Positions 32,034 through 42,965 of a stretch of 64,000 nucleotides of DNA are shown one piece after another. The stretch covers positions 6,076,001 through 6,140,000 of the forward strand of contig NZ_JACHJR010000001.1 in the NCBI RefSeq assembly GCF_014203705.1, given 5' to 3'. Position numbers and translations under genes: made by a program. The stretch comes from Kitasatospora gansuensis. GTDB taxonomy: Bacteria > Actinomycetota > Actinomycetes > Streptomycetales > Streptomycetaceae. The notes under the pieces are model-generated. The model made no database searches and was not told the DNA's origin. It saw nothing but the letters and a program-made list of their open reading frames with translations. Each line of letters starts with the position of its first letter. The first letter of the stretch is position 1.

Positions 32034-33074
32034 ATGTCCCGTACCGCCAATGCCGTCACCGCCCTGTCCCGTCCGCTCGCCGTCGCCGCGGTGGCGGGTC
32101 TGATGCTGGCGGCCCAGTCCCCGGCGCAGGCCGCCTCGGTCGCGACCTGGGACAAGGTGGCCCAGTGCGAGAGCGGTGGCGTCTGGAACATCAACACCAA
32201 CAACACCTACTACGGCGGCTTGCAGATCAGTCTGCACAACTGGCAGTACTACGGGGGCACCAGCTACGCCGCCCGCCCCGACCTGGCGACCAAGCAGCAG
32301 CAGATCCTGATAGCCGAGAAGATCCTCGCCGACCAGGGCGCGGGTGCCTGGAGCTGCGCCCCGGGCACCGGACTGGCGACCGATCATGCCGACCCGTACC
32401 CCACCGCGGTGACCCGCGTCGGTGTGTACCACCCGCAGACGCAGGCGTTCTACCTGGGCAACAACGCCGGTGGGACGGTCGCTTCGGCGGTGTTCGGGAA
32501 CCCGGGCTGGAAGCCGTTGACCGGTAACTGGGACGGTGTCAACGGGGCGAGCATCGGTGCGTACGACGCGGCGACGGGGACGTTCTACCTGTCGAACGAC
32601 AATGCGTCGGCAGCCGTTTCGGTGAAGTTCGGCAACCCCAACTGGGTGCCCATTGCCGGGGACTGGAACGGTGACGGCAAGGACAGCATCGGTGCCTTCG
32701 ACCCATCGACGTCCAAGTTCTACCTGACCAACGACAACAGCACGCTCGCCACCAGCTTCGTCTACGGCAGCCCGGGCGATCTCCCGGTCACCGGCGACTG
32801 GAACGGGGACAACAAGGACGAGGTCGGCGTCTACCACCCGGACAACCAGACCTTCTACCAGGGCGACCTCTCCGGCGGCACCTACAAGGTCTCGAAGTTC
32901 GGCAACCCGGGCTGGCTGCCGATCACCGGTGACTGGGACGCCAACGGCACCTCCACCGTGGGTGCTTACGACCCCGCCACGTCGAAGTTCTACCTGTCCA
33001 ACGACAACGTCAACGCCGCGACCAGCTTCGTGTACGGCAGCCCGGGCGACGCCCCGATCACCGGCGCCTGGTGA
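32034..33074 (+). CDS. Resuscitation-promoting-factor-like lytic transglycosylase with repeat domain
   Basis: 346 residues: signal peptide (about 1-34), an Rpf/transglycosylase-like domain (35-115) with WDKVAQCESGGVWNINTNNTYYGGLQ, catalytic Glu46 and the paired Cys45 and Cys108, then the same repeat domain (129-346) as its upstream neighbour. Rpf domains cleave peptidoglycan glycan strands and promote spore germination and outgrowth. The usual LysM or G5 wall-binding module is replaced by the propeller-like repeats, which may anchor the enzyme. GAGGAG (32018-32023) precedes the ATG. No c-di-AMP riboswitch is present, unlike rpfA. Confidence 0.9.
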   Translation: MSRTANAVTALSRPLAVAAVAGLMLAAQSPAQAASVATWDKVAQCESGGVWNINTNNTYYGGLQISLHNWQYYGGTSYAARPDLATKQQQILIAEKILADQGAGAWSCAPGTGLATDHADPYPTAVTRVGVYHPQTQAFYLGNNAGGTVASAVFGNPGWKPLTGNWDGVNGASIGAYDAATGTFYLSNDNASAAVSVKFGNPNWVPIAGDWNGDGKDSIGAFDPSTSKFYLTNDNSTLATSFVYGSPGDLPVTGDWNGDNKDEVGVYHPDNQTFYQGDLSGGTYKVSKFGNPGWLPITGDWDANGTSTVGAYDPATSKFYLSNDNVNAATSFVYGSPGDAPITGAW

Positions 33075-33086
33075 CCTGACCAGGGG

Positions 33087-33740
33087 TCAGAGCGTGTCGT
33101 CCAGGCCCTGTTCGATCGCGTAGCGGACCAGTTCGACGCGGTTGTGGAGCTGGAGTTTGCCGAGGGTGTTCTGTACGTGGTTCTGGACCGTGCGGTGGGA
33201 GAGCACCAGGCGGTCGGCGATCTGACGGTACGACAGTCCCTTGGCGACCAGGCGCAGGACCTCGGTCTCCCGGGTGGTGAGCTGGGGGGCCGAGGGGGCG
33301 GACGGGCCGGTGGCCAGACGGCGGAACTCGCCGAGCACCAGGCCGGCCAGGCCGGGGGTGAAGACCGCTTCGCCGAGGGCGGTGCGGCGGACGGCGTCGA
33401 TCAGTTCGTCCCGGTGCGCGGATTTGAGCAGGTAGCCGGTGGCGCCGGACTTCACCGCCTCCAGGACGTCGGCGTGCTCGCCGCTGGCGGAGAGCACCAG
33501 GACCCGGACGGTCGGGTCCTGGGCGACGGCCTGGCGGCAGACCTCCACGCCGGGCAGGGTGGGCAGGTTGAGGTCGAGCACGATCACCTGGGGGGTGCTG
33601 GCCCGGGCCCGGCGGACCGCCTCCTCGCCGTCCCCGGCGGTGGCGACCACGTCGAAGCCGGCCTCGGCCAGGTCCCGGGAGACCGCCTCGCGCCACATCG
33701 GGTGGTCGTCGACCACCATGATCCGTACCTGACCGTCCAT
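33087..33740 (-). CDS. NarL-family response regulator
   Basis: 217 residues: receiver domain (1-120) with acidic VDDH, phospho-acceptor Asp in VLDLNLP and the conserved Lys in YLLKSAHRDEL; LuxR-type helix-turn-helix (about 150-212, LTTRETEVLRLVAKGLSYRQIADRLVLSHRTVQNHV). GGGAGG lies 5 nt before the ATG. It is paired with the histidine kinase gene 64 bp upstream in the same direction. Targets unknown. Confidence 0.95.
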   Translation of the reverse strand: MDGQVRIMVVDDHPMWREAVSRDLAEAGFDVVATAGDGEEAVRRARASTPQVIVLDLNLPTLPGVEVCRQAVAQDPTVRVLVLSASGEHADVLEAVKSGATGYLLKSAHRDELIDAVRRTALGEAVFTPGLAGLVLGEFRRLATGPSAPSAPQLTTRETEVLRLVAKGLSYRQIADRLVLSHRTVQNHVQNTLGKLQLHNRVELVRYAIEQGLDDTL

Positions 33741-33803
33741 CAGGCCTCCCGGTCTCTCGAAGGTTGCCGCTCGGACCCTCCGGGGGAGGCGGCGGGCGCG
33801 AGC

Positions 33804-34961
33804 CTATCCGGCCAGGTGGGCGCGGGGTACCCGGAGTTCGATCTCGACGCCCTCGCCCGGGGCGGAGTAGAGCTCGGCGGTGCCGCCCAGGTCCAGCAGC
33901 CGGCCCCGGATGGACTGCGAGACGCCGAGCCGGCCGGCCCGCTCCGCCTCGGCCAGCCGTCCGGCCGGGTAGCCGGGGCCGTCGTCCCGGATGCTCACGG
34001 TGACCGCCTCCGGTTCGTCCTCGACCAGGATCCAGGCCCGGGCCGAACCGCCCGCGTGGCGGCGGACGTTGTCCACGGCGGCGCCGACGGCGGCGGAGAG
34101 TTCGGTGGCCGCCTGGCCCGGCAGCCGGACGGGGGTGGCCGGGGCGGAGAGGGTGATCCGGTCGTCGGTGTAGCGGCCGAGGAGGGGGAGCAGATCCTGT
34201 TCACCGTCCGGGGCGGCGGTGGCCGGCTGACCGCCCGTCATCAGGGTGCGCAGGGCGCGTTCCTGTTCGCCCGCCAGCCGGCCCAGCTCGCCGAGGTCGC
34301 CCTCCCGGCGCTGGACCAGCGCGAGCACCTGGAGCACCCCGTCGTGGATGTCCCGGGAGAGCCGCTCGCGCTCCCGGGTGGCGGCCTCGACCTGGAGCGC
34401 CCGGGTGAGTGCGGCCTCGCTGGCCCGGGCCAGTTCGATCACGTAGCCGATGGCGCAGCCCGCGAGCATCAGCAGCACGATGTTGTGCAGGTTGTCCGGG
34501 GTGATCCCGCCGTGCCCGGCGATGTTGGCCACCCCGACCACCGCCCCGGCGAAGGCCGCCCAGCGCCAGCCGCCCTTGCCGGCGAAGCCGAGGACGCTGC
34601 CCGCCGCCCAGATGGTCGGCAGGGTGGGGGCGCCGGCGTGGATCCGGGCGGCGGTGTCGATCAGGCCGCTCATCACGATGCCGGTCACCGCGAAGGCCAG
34701 GTCGGTGGCCAGCACGTACCAGGTGCAGCGCTGCGGACCGGCGAAGGACCGGGAACTGGCCAGCGTCCAGAGGGTCAGCGCGCCGAAGAAGATCCAGCCG
34801 GAGACCGGGTGCAGGAAGTCGTGGAACGAGCCGAAGTACCGGAGGATCGCGTACGCCAGGGCCATCACCCGGAAGAAGGAGATGGCCCGCCAGAGCGGCA
34901 GCTCGACCGACATGCCGCCGGCGGCCAGTGTGCCGCCGTACCCCGGCCGGTGATCGGCCAT
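33804..34961 (-). CDS. Membrane histidine kinase, HisKA_3/NarL partner
   Basis: 385 residues from ATG 34961 (a GTG five codons upstream, 2 nt after the plsC stop, is an alternative). Five or six transmembrane segments (about 20-185), then the dimerisation helix RERLSRDIHDGVLQVLALVQR carrying the phospho-accepting His, and an HATPase domain with VDNVRRHAGG and IRDDGPGYP. The layout resembles MacS-type kinases whose membrane region is the sensor. Cognate regulator directly downstream. GGGGGA precedes the ATG closely. Confidence 0.92.
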   Translation of the reverse strand: MADHRPGYGGTLAAGGMSVELPLWRAISFFRVMALAYAILRYFGSFHDFLHPVSGWIFFGALTLWTLASSRSFAGPQRCTWYVLATDLAFAVTGIVMSGLIDTAARIHAGAPTLPTIWAAGSVLGFAGKGGWRWAAFAGAVVGVANIAGHGGITPDNLHNIVLLMLAGCAIGYVIELARASEAALTRALQVEAATRERERLSRDIHDGVLQVLALVQRREGDLGELGRLAGEQERALRTLMTGGQPATAAPDGEQDLLPLLGRYTDDRITLSAPATPVRLPGQAATELSAAVGAAVDNVRRHAGGSARAWILVEDEPEAVTVSIRDDGPGYPAGRLAEAERAGRLGVSQSIRGRLLDLGGTAELYSAPGEGVEIELRVPRAHLAG

Positions 34962-34978
34962 CGTTCCCCCAGTCACTG

Positions 34979-35794
34979 CTACTGCTCGGTCGAGGCGTCC
35001 TTCTCGGCCTGGGCGGCGGCCTCGGCCTCGGCGGCCTTCTTCTCGGCCTCCTGCTGCGCCTTGATCGCCTTCTGCTCGGCCTTGCGCTCGGCGTCGGTGC
35101 GCTTCTTGTCCTCGGCGATCTGCCGCTTGGCGGCGGTCGCGTAGATGTCGACGTACTCCTGGCCGGACAGCCGCATGATCTCGTACATCACCTCGTCCGT
35201 CACTGAACGGAGGATGAAGCGGTCGTTCTCCATGCCGTGGTAGCGGGAGAAGTCGAGCGGGCGGCCGATCCGGATGCCGGGGCGGACGCCGAAGTTCGGC
35301 ACCACCTGGCCGGGCGGCTGGACCTTCTCGGTGTCGATCATCGCGACCGGGATCACCGGCGCGCCGGTGGCCAGCGCGACCCGGGCCAGGCCGCCGACCT
35401 TGCCCCGGTAGAGCTTGCCGTCGGGGGAGCGGGTGCCCTCGGGGTAGACCCCGAACAGCTCGCCCCGCTCGATCACGGCGACGGCGCTGCGGATCGCGGC
35501 CTCACCGGCGCCCCGGACGCCCGAACGGTCCACCGGAAGCTGCCCGACGCCCTTGAAGAAGGCGGCGGTCAGCTTGCCCTTGAGGCCCGGGGTGTTGAAG
35601 TACTCCGCCTTGGCGATGAAGGTCACCCGACGCTTCATCAGGGCAGGCAGGAAGAACGAGTCGGAGAACGACAGGTGGTTGCTCGCGATGATCGCGGGGC
35701 CGTCGTCGGGGATGTTGTCGGCACCCTCGATCCAAGGCCGGAAGAAGATCCGCAGCAGCGGTGCGACGATCATCTTCATCAGTCGGTAGAACAA
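34979..35794 (-). CDS. 1-acyl-glycerol-3-phosphate acyltransferase-like protein (PlsC family)
   Basis: 271 residues. The acyltransferase motifs are NHLSFSD (NHx4D), FIAKAEYF, YPEGTRSPDGKLYRGK and VIPVAMIDTEKV. The C-terminal 55 residues form a Lys/Glu/Ala helix, unusual for the family and perhaps a surface or membrane-binding tail. The TTG start at 35794 has GGAGG 7 nt upstream. It corresponds to Rv2182c, in the same mycobacterial neighbourhood as pimB and fadD15. It could acylate phosphatidic acid or a glycolipid. Confidence 0.92.
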   Translation of the reverse strand: MFYRLMKMIVAPLLRIFFRPWIEGADNIPDDGPAIIASNHLSFSDSFFLPALMKRRVTFIAKAEYFNTPGLKGKLTAAFFKGVGQLPVDRSGVRGAGEAAIRSAVAVIERGELFGVYPEGTRSPDGKLYRGKVGGLARVALATGAPVIPVAMIDTEKVQPPGQVVPNFGVRPGIRIGRPLDFSRYHGMENDRFILRSVTDEVMYEIMRLSGQEYVDIYATAAKRQIAEDKKRTDAERKAEQKAIKAQQEAEKKAAEAEAAAQAEKDASTEQ

Positions 35795-35984
35795 CCGGGG
35801 CCTCCTGTTGTGCGGACCGGTCGATCCTAATGCTTCCCGCCGGTCCCGTACGCACCGGCGGGGCTGTACGAGTCGCCGCCGACCATGGGACGATTCGCCT
35901 GCCAGTGCCAGAAGTCGCCGCTGGAGCCCGCCGCCGACGTCCCGTCAGGGTCCGGGCGGCTCCGCACCGCGAAGGAGTCCGCTG

Positions 35985-36785
35985 ATGCCGTTGCTGCCCG
36001 GAGCCGAGCCGTTCCGCCACCAAGGGGGCCGGGTCGGCGTGCTGTTCGTGCACGGCTTCACCGGGTCGCCGCAGTCGCTCCGGCCCTGGGCCGACGAGTT
36101 CGTCGCGGCCGGGTACTCGGTCTCGGTGCCGCTGCTCCCGGGCCACGGCACCCGCTGGCAGGACATGCAGCTGACCCGCTGGGAGGACTGGTACGCCGAG
36201 GCCGAGCGAGCGTTCAAGGAGCTGGCCGCCGAGTGCGACCAGGTCTTCGTCTGCGCCCTCTCGATGGGTGGCGCGCTCGCCCTGCGGCTGACCGCCCGGC
36301 AGGGCGCGGCGGTGGCCGGACTGGTGCTCGTCAACCCGTCCGTGCGTTCCGACAACCCCGCAAGTGTGCTGTTGCCGGTGCTCCGGCACCTCGTCCCGAG
36401 CCTGCCCGGGGTGGCGAACGACATCGCCAAGCCCGGCTCGCACGAGCTCGGCTACGACCGGACGCCGCTGCATGCCGCCTGGTCACTGGCCCGACTGTGG
36501 AAGACGGTGCAGGCCGAGCTGCCCGATGTACGGCGGCCGGTCCTGCTGCTGCACAGCCCGCAGGACCATGTGGTGTCCCCGGCCAACTCCGAGTTGGTGC
36601 TGGCCCGGATATCCTCGACCGATGTGACCGAGCTGCTCTGCGAGCGCAGCTACCACGTGGCCACGCTGGACCACGACGCCGGACTGATCGTCGAGGCAAG
36701 CCTCGACTTCGTCCGGCGGCTGACCCCGGCCGTCCACGCGGAGGCGAGCGCCGCGGACGCGAGCGCCGAGGACCACCTGGGCTGA
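35985..36785 (+). CDS. Alpha/beta hydrolase, carboxylesterase/monoacylglycerol lipase-like
   Basis: 266 residues with the complete catalytic triad: Ser in CALSMGGALAL, Asp in HSPQDHVVSP and His in RSYHVATLDHD; the oxyanion loop is VHGFTGSPQ. Close in pattern to Est30-type carboxylesterases and bacterial monoacylglycerol lipases. GAAGGAG (35971-35977) lies 7 nt before the ATG. It is divergent from the acyltransferase gene, so it may work in lipid turnover (inference). Followed at 10 nt by the membrane protein gene. Confidence 0.9.
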   Translation: MPLLPGAEPFRHQGGRVGVLFVHGFTGSPQSLRPWADEFVAAGYSVSVPLLPGHGTRWQDMQLTRWEDWYAEAERAFKELAAECDQVFVCALSMGGALALRLTARQGAAVAGLVLVNPSVRSDNPASVLLPVLRHLVPSLPGVANDIAKPGSHELGYDRTPLHAAWSLARLWKTVQAELPDVRRPVLLLHSPQDHVVSPANSELVLARISSTDVTELLCERSYHVATLDHDAGLIVEASLDFVRRLTPAVHAEASAADASAEDHLG

Positions 36786-36795
36786 AGGGCCGGCA

Positions 36796-37383
36796 GTGCA
36801 GATGAACAACACCGCGGGCGACGACGAGGAACTGCCCCTGGACGGCCGGGCCAAGCCCGAGCCGACAGGGGAGTCCGACGCGCCCGCGCGCCGCCCGGTG
36901 GGGGGCAGCCAGGCCGAGCAGGACGCGATCTTCGCCGCCCTGGTGGCGCAGTTCGACGACCCGGTCGACCTCAACAACCCGGAGTGGCCGGAGATCGAGA
37001 ACCTGCGGGCCAAGGAGGTCCGGCGCGCCCCGAAGGAGGAGCTGGACGACTTCGCCCCGCAGCCCCGCCCGCGCCCGGCCGCCGGTGCGGCCGCCGACCC
37101 GCGGAACTACGTGGCCGCCGAGGACCCGGACGAGGGCCACTTCATCCCGCCCGAGCCGCCGCCGCTGCCGCCGATGGACACCACCGCCAGGTTCGCCTGG
37201 CTCGCGGTGCTCGGCGGCCCGGCCCTGCTGTTGTTCGACGTGCTGGTCTGGCGCGAGGTCTCCGGCTGGCCGGCCTGGGTCGGCGTCAGCGCCTTCCTCG
37301 GCGGCTTCGTCACGCTGGTGGCCCGGATGAAGGATCGCGACGAGGACGAGCCGGAGGACCCGCACGGCGGTGCGGTGGTCTGA
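36796..37383 (+). CDS. Hypothetical protein with acidic N-terminus and two membrane segments
   Basis: 195 residues. An acidic, Pro-rich cytoplasmic part (1-130) is followed by two hydrophobic segments (FAWLAVLGGPALLLFDVLVW and WPAWVGVSAFLGGFVTLVARM) and a short acidic tail. No recognised domain. GTG 36796 or ATG 36802 could start it; GAAGGG suits the GTG better. Likely co-transcribed with the esterase. Confidence 0.8.
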   Translation: MQMNNTAGDDEELPLDGRAKPEPTGESDAPARRPVGGSQAEQDAIFAALVAQFDDPVDLNNPEWPEIENLRAKEVRRAPKEELDDFAPQPRPRPAAGAAADPRNYVAAEDPDEGHFIPPEPPPLPPMDTTARFAWLAVLGGPALLLFDVLVWREVSGWPAWVGVSAFLGGFVTLVARMKDRDEDEPEDPHGGAVV

Positions 37384-37390
37384 CGGGTGG

Positions 37391-38566
37391 TCAGGCGATG
37401 GGGGTCCGGTCGTGGTCCCGGCCTCGGCTGAGCTTGGAGAGCTTGGCCAGCAGCAGGACCAGCCCCGCCGCACAGCCCACCGCGCCCCAGGCCGGCAGGC
37501 TCAGCGTGGCGGGCAGCAACAGCCCGGGCGTCAGCACCAGGCAGGGCACGTACCAGCGCAGCACGGTGCCCAGGTGGTCGCCGTAGCGCAGTGAGATGGC
37601 GGCGTTGGCGGTGTAGAAGGCCAGCACCCCGCCGCAGAGCGCCCAGCGGGCGCCCGGGGGCAGGTGGTGGTCCGGCTCGGCGACGGCGGTGCCGAGCGCG
37701 GCGGCGATCACCGTGATGCCGGAGACCAGCACGAACGGCAGGTACATCACGGTGTCCCGGATCGCCCGGGTGGCGTGGCCGCTCTTGGCCCGGGTCAGGC
37801 CCCGGGCGGCGTTGCCGGTGCCCCAGGTGAAGAAGATCAGGGCGAGCTCGGCGGCCACCAGGAAACCGAACAGAGCGGCCGCCGCCGAGGGCCCGGTGAA
37901 GTGCTCGGCGAGCGCGGACACCGTGGTGAAGACGCTCTCGCCGAGCACGATGACCACGAACAGGCCGATCCGCTCGACCAGGTGCTCGACCGTCATCCGG
38001 TCGTAGAAGCCCACGGTCATCCCGCTCTGCACCACCAGCAGGACGACCTCCATGGCCACCGCCACGCCCCAGAGCACGAACCGCCAGGGGTTGGGCACCG
38101 CCGCCGACACCGCCCAGAGCAGCGCGGGCACCAGGCAGTAGAGCACCGGCCGCCAGTACGGCAGCGAGCTGCCCGGCTCCCGGGCCCGGGCGAACCAGAT
38201 CCCGAAGAACAGCAGCCGGATCCAGGCGGCGCCGAGCGCGTACGCCCAGGCCCGGTCGCCCAGGCCCTCGGGCGAGGCCGCCGCCATCAGGCCGAGGGCG
38301 GGCATCGCGGCCAGCAGGACGGTCCGGATCCGGCCGCTGCCGGAGCCGAAGACGTTCACGGTCACCATCAGGTTGGCCCAGGCCCACCAGGCGGGGAAGA
38401 ACAGCACCAGGAAGGTCAGGAAGTCCTTCGCCGTCGGATCGCCGTGCAGGCCGTGCGCCAGCACACTGACCGTCACCACGAAGACCAGGTCGAAGAAGAG
38501 CTCGAACCAGCCGGCCCGGTGTTCGTCCTCGTCCGCTGCGTCCGAGGCTGCGGCTGCTTCGCTCAT
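37391..38566 (-). CDS. Low temperature requirement A (LtrA) family membrane protein
   Basis: 391 residues with about ten membrane helices and the LtrA signature WFELFFDLVFVVTVSVLAHGL at the N-terminus, and later ERIGLFVVIVLGESVF and FFTWGTGNAARG. The family was named from Listeria growth at low temperature; its biochemical role is unresolved. It is convergent with the hypothetical membrane protein. Confidence 0.9.
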   Translation of the reverse strand: MSEAAAASDAADEDEHRAGWFELFFDLVFVVTVSVLAHGLHGDPTAKDFLTFLVLFFPAWWAWANLMVTVNVFGSGSGRIRTVLLAAMPALGLMAAASPEGLGDRAWAYALGAAWIRLLFFGIWFARAREPGSSLPYWRPVLYCLVPALLWAVSAAVPNPWRFVLWGVAVAMEVVLLVVQSGMTVGFYDRMTVEHLVERIGLFVVIVLGESVFTTVSALAEHFTGPSAAAALFGFLVAAELALIFFTWGTGNAARGLTRAKSGHATRAIRDTVMYLPFVLVSGITVIAAALGTAVAEPDHHLPPGARWALCGGVLAFYTANAAISLRYGDHLGTVLRWYVPCLVLTPGLLLPATLSLPAWGAVGCAAGLVLLLAKLSKLSRGRDHDRTPIA

Positions 38567-38638
38567 CCGCCCACTGTGCGGAGCACCGGCCCGGTCGGCC
38601 TGGCAGGCGCACGGGCGGCGCCGCCGGGATTGACCCGT

Positions 38639-39385
38639 CTAGCCGGGTGGCAGCCTGAGCACCGCGAGCAGCGGCAGGTGGTCGGTCGCCGTCAGCAGGT
38701 CGGCCGGGTCGACGTCCGGGAGTTCGTGCGGGACGCCGCAGGCCAGCACGGTGACCCCGGGGGAGGCGAAGACGGCGTCGATCCGCTGGTACGGGTTGGA
38801 CGGTACCGAGGTGTTGGTGCCGCCCCAGGGGGCCACCACGTGGCCGTCCTGGTAGGCCGCCGCGAGGTGCTGCCAGCCGGGGCCGTCCGGGTGCTCGTTG
38901 AAGTCGCCCGCGACCACGGCGAGTTCGCCCTGCTCGGCCTGGCCGGGGAGCAGCGCGAACTGCCGCAGCCGCTCGTCCTGGTCCAGGCTCAGGTGACAGC
39001 TCGTCACCACGAACGGTGCCGAGTGCCCGATCCGGACCTTCGCGGTGGCGAAGCCGCGGGCGTGCAGGCCCCGGGTCTTCGGCAGCAGCCGGTCCCGCAC
39101 CGCCAGGACGTCCACCGCCAGCCGCCCGAGCAGCAGCGGTCCGGCGGCGACCCGGCCGCCGCCGGACAGGATCACCGTGCCGGTCCGCCGGGCCAGCCAG
39201 GCGGCCTGGCCCTCGGGCCGCCAGTACCGGGGCGACTCCTGAACGCAGATCAGGTCGGGACGGCAGGCCCGGATCACCCGGACCAGCGCCTCGCGGTCGT
39301 CCCGCAGCGAACGGACGTTGTAACTGAGCAGCCGGACCACCTGCGCCCCGTCGGGCTCGGTTCCGGACGCGGGGAGCTGCATCAC
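38639..39385 (-). CDS. Endonuclease/exonuclease/phosphatase family protein
   Basis: 248 residues with the metal-dependent EEP catalytic set: LLSYNVRSL (Asn), CVQESP (Glu), TSCHLSLDQDE (His), VAGDFNEHP (Asp, Asn) and ATDHLPLLA (Asp-His). No signal peptide is evident. It could act on nucleic acid or a phosphorylated small molecule. It starts (GTG 39385 or ATG 39382, no SD) 25 bp after thiG, in the same direction, so read-through from the thiamine operon is possible. Confidence 0.87.
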   Translation of the reverse strand: MMQLPASGTEPDGAQVVRLLSYNVRSLRDDREALVRVIRACRPDLICVQESPRYWRPEGQAAWLARRTGTVILSGGGRVAAGPLLLGRLAVDVLAVRDRLLPKTRGLHARGFATAKVRIGHSAPFVVTSCHLSLDQDERLRQFALLPGQAEQGELAVVAGDFNEHPDGPGWQHLAAAYQDGHVVAPWGGTNTSVPSNPYQRIDAVFASPGVTVLACGVPHELPDVDPADLLTATDHLPLLAVLRLPPG

Positions 39386-39410
39386 GTGATCGATGCTAGG
39401 TGACCAGGCG

Positions 39411-41580
<2,170 letters not shown>

Positions 41581-41587
41581 AGTACTT

Positions 41588-41682
41588 CGCTCTCCCTTCG
41601 CCGGTATGACCCGGATCAGGTTCGGACGGTCGCAGGCTGTCTCGGCCCGCCTCTCAGCCCGGTGCACCGGGCTCCCGTGTAA
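41588..41682 (-). promoter_or_regulatory. TPP (THI element) riboswitch
   Basis: On the minus strand the THI-box blocks are in order: GGGAGCCCGG, GGGCTGAGAGG, CGACCGTCCGAACCTGATC, CGGGTCATACCGGCG, then AAGGGAGAG. The last block includes the Shine-Dalgarno sequence 10 nt before the thiO TTG, so ligand binding would hide the ribosome site and stop translation of thiOSG when thiamine pyrophosphate is plentiful. Confidence 0.96.
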
Positions 41683-41765
41683 CGGCACCCACCATATCCC
41701 CGTGTTCAGGCAGCCCGGAGGTCGCTGTTCGAGGGCTGGACGACTCCGGTGGGTAGGGTGGCCGT

Positions 41766-42953
41766 GTGGCAGAGCTGACGGGGGACCAGATGATCGTGGT
41801 CGGCAGCGGCATGGCGGGCGCGCAGGCCGCGCTGGCCCTGCGGCAGGGGGGTTGGGCCGGGCCGATCAGGCTGCTCGGCGCGGAGCGGGAGCTGCCGTAC
41901 GACCGGCCGCCGCTCTCCAAGGACGTGCTGCTCGGGCAGCGCGACAGCACCACGCTGGACATCGACTGGGCCGGTGTCGACCTGATGCCGGGCCGTCGGG
42001 CCACCGGCCTCGAGCCCGGCCTGCTGCACACCGACCGGGGCTCGCTGCCGTACGACGCGCTGGTGATCGCCACCGGCGCCAAGCCGGTCACCCTGCCCGG
42101 CGCCCGGACGCTGCGCACCCTCGACGACGCGCTGGCGCTGCGCGCGAGCCTGCGGCCCGGGCGGCACCTGGTGCTGGTCGGCGCGGGCTGGATCGGCGCC
42201 GAGACCGCGACGGTGGCCCGGCAGCTCGGCTGCCGGGTGACGGTGGTCGAGGCCGCCGCGACGCCGTTGGCCGGAGCGCTGCCCGCCGAGCTGGGCGGGC
42301 TGATGACGCAGTGGTACGCCGACGCCGGGGTGGAGCTGCGCTGCGGTGTCGGGGTGGCGGCGGTGGAGCCGGGTGCGGTGCTGCTGGCCGACGGCACCGA
42401 GCTGGCCGCCGACGAGGTGGTGGTCGGCATCGGTGCCCGCCCCGCGACCGGCTGGCTGGCCGGCTCCCCGGTGGAGCTGGACCGGGCCGGGGCGATCCTG
42501 ACGGACGATCAGCTGCGGACCTCGCTGCCCGGGGTCTGGGCGGCGGGCGACTGCGTCTCGTACCCGTCGGCCCGGCTGGGCACCCGGGTGAACGTGCAGC
42601 ACTGGGACCACGCGCTGCAGTCCGGCCGGGCGGTGGCCGCCTCGGTGCTCGGGGCGGGCACGCCGTACGACCCGGTGCCGTACTTCTGGTCGGAGCAGTT
42701 CGGGCGGATGGTGCAGTACGCCGGGCGGCACGCCGGGGGCGACCTGATGCTCTGGCGCGGCTCGGCCGAGGACCCGGCCTGGACGGTGCTCTGGCTCCGG
42801 GACGGGCGGCTGACCGGGCTGCTCTCGGTGGACCGGCCGCGCGACGTCAACCAGGCCAAGAAGCTGATCGAGCGCGGGGTGCCGCTGGACCCGGTGGCGG
42901 CCGCGGACCCGTCCGTGCAGCTGAAGGCGGCGATCGGCCCGAATCCGCTGTGA
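41766..42953 (+). CDS. FAD-dependent pyridine nucleotide-disulfide-family oxidoreductase (ferredoxin reductase-like)
   Basis: 395 residues with two dinucleotide folds (VVGSGMAGAQAALALRQ near the N-terminus; LVLVGAGWIGAETATVARQLG in the middle), ATG motif VIATGAKPV and the FAD-contacting GVWAAGDCVSYP. A C-terminal ferredoxin-reductase-like domain follows (VQHWDHALQSGRAVAASVLG). No redox-active CxxC, so it resembles NAD(P)H:ferredoxin/rubredoxin reductases. TAGGGT (41754-41759) lies 6 nt before the GTG with no SD, so the mRNA may be leaderless. Electron acceptor unknown. Divergent from thiO. Confidence 0.9.
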   Translation: MAELTGDQMIVVGSGMAGAQAALALRQGGWAGPIRLLGAERELPYDRPPLSKDVLLGQRDSTTLDIDWAGVDLMPGRRATGLEPGLLHTDRGSLPYDALVIATGAKPVTLPGARTLRTLDDALALRASLRPGRHLVLVGAGWIGAETATVARQLGCRVTVVEAAATPLAGALPAELGGLMTQWYADAGVELRCGVGVAAVEPGAVLLADGTELAADEVVVGIGARPATGWLAGSPVELDRAGAILTDDQLRTSLPGVWAAGDCVSYPSARLGTRVNVQHWDHALQSGRAVAASVLGAGTPYDPVPYFWSEQFGRMVQYAGRHAGGDLMLWRGSAEDPAWTVLWLRDGRLTGLLSVDRPRDVNQAKKLIERGVPLDPVAAADPSVQLKAAIGPNPL

Positions 42954-42965
42954 GATTCTGGTGCC

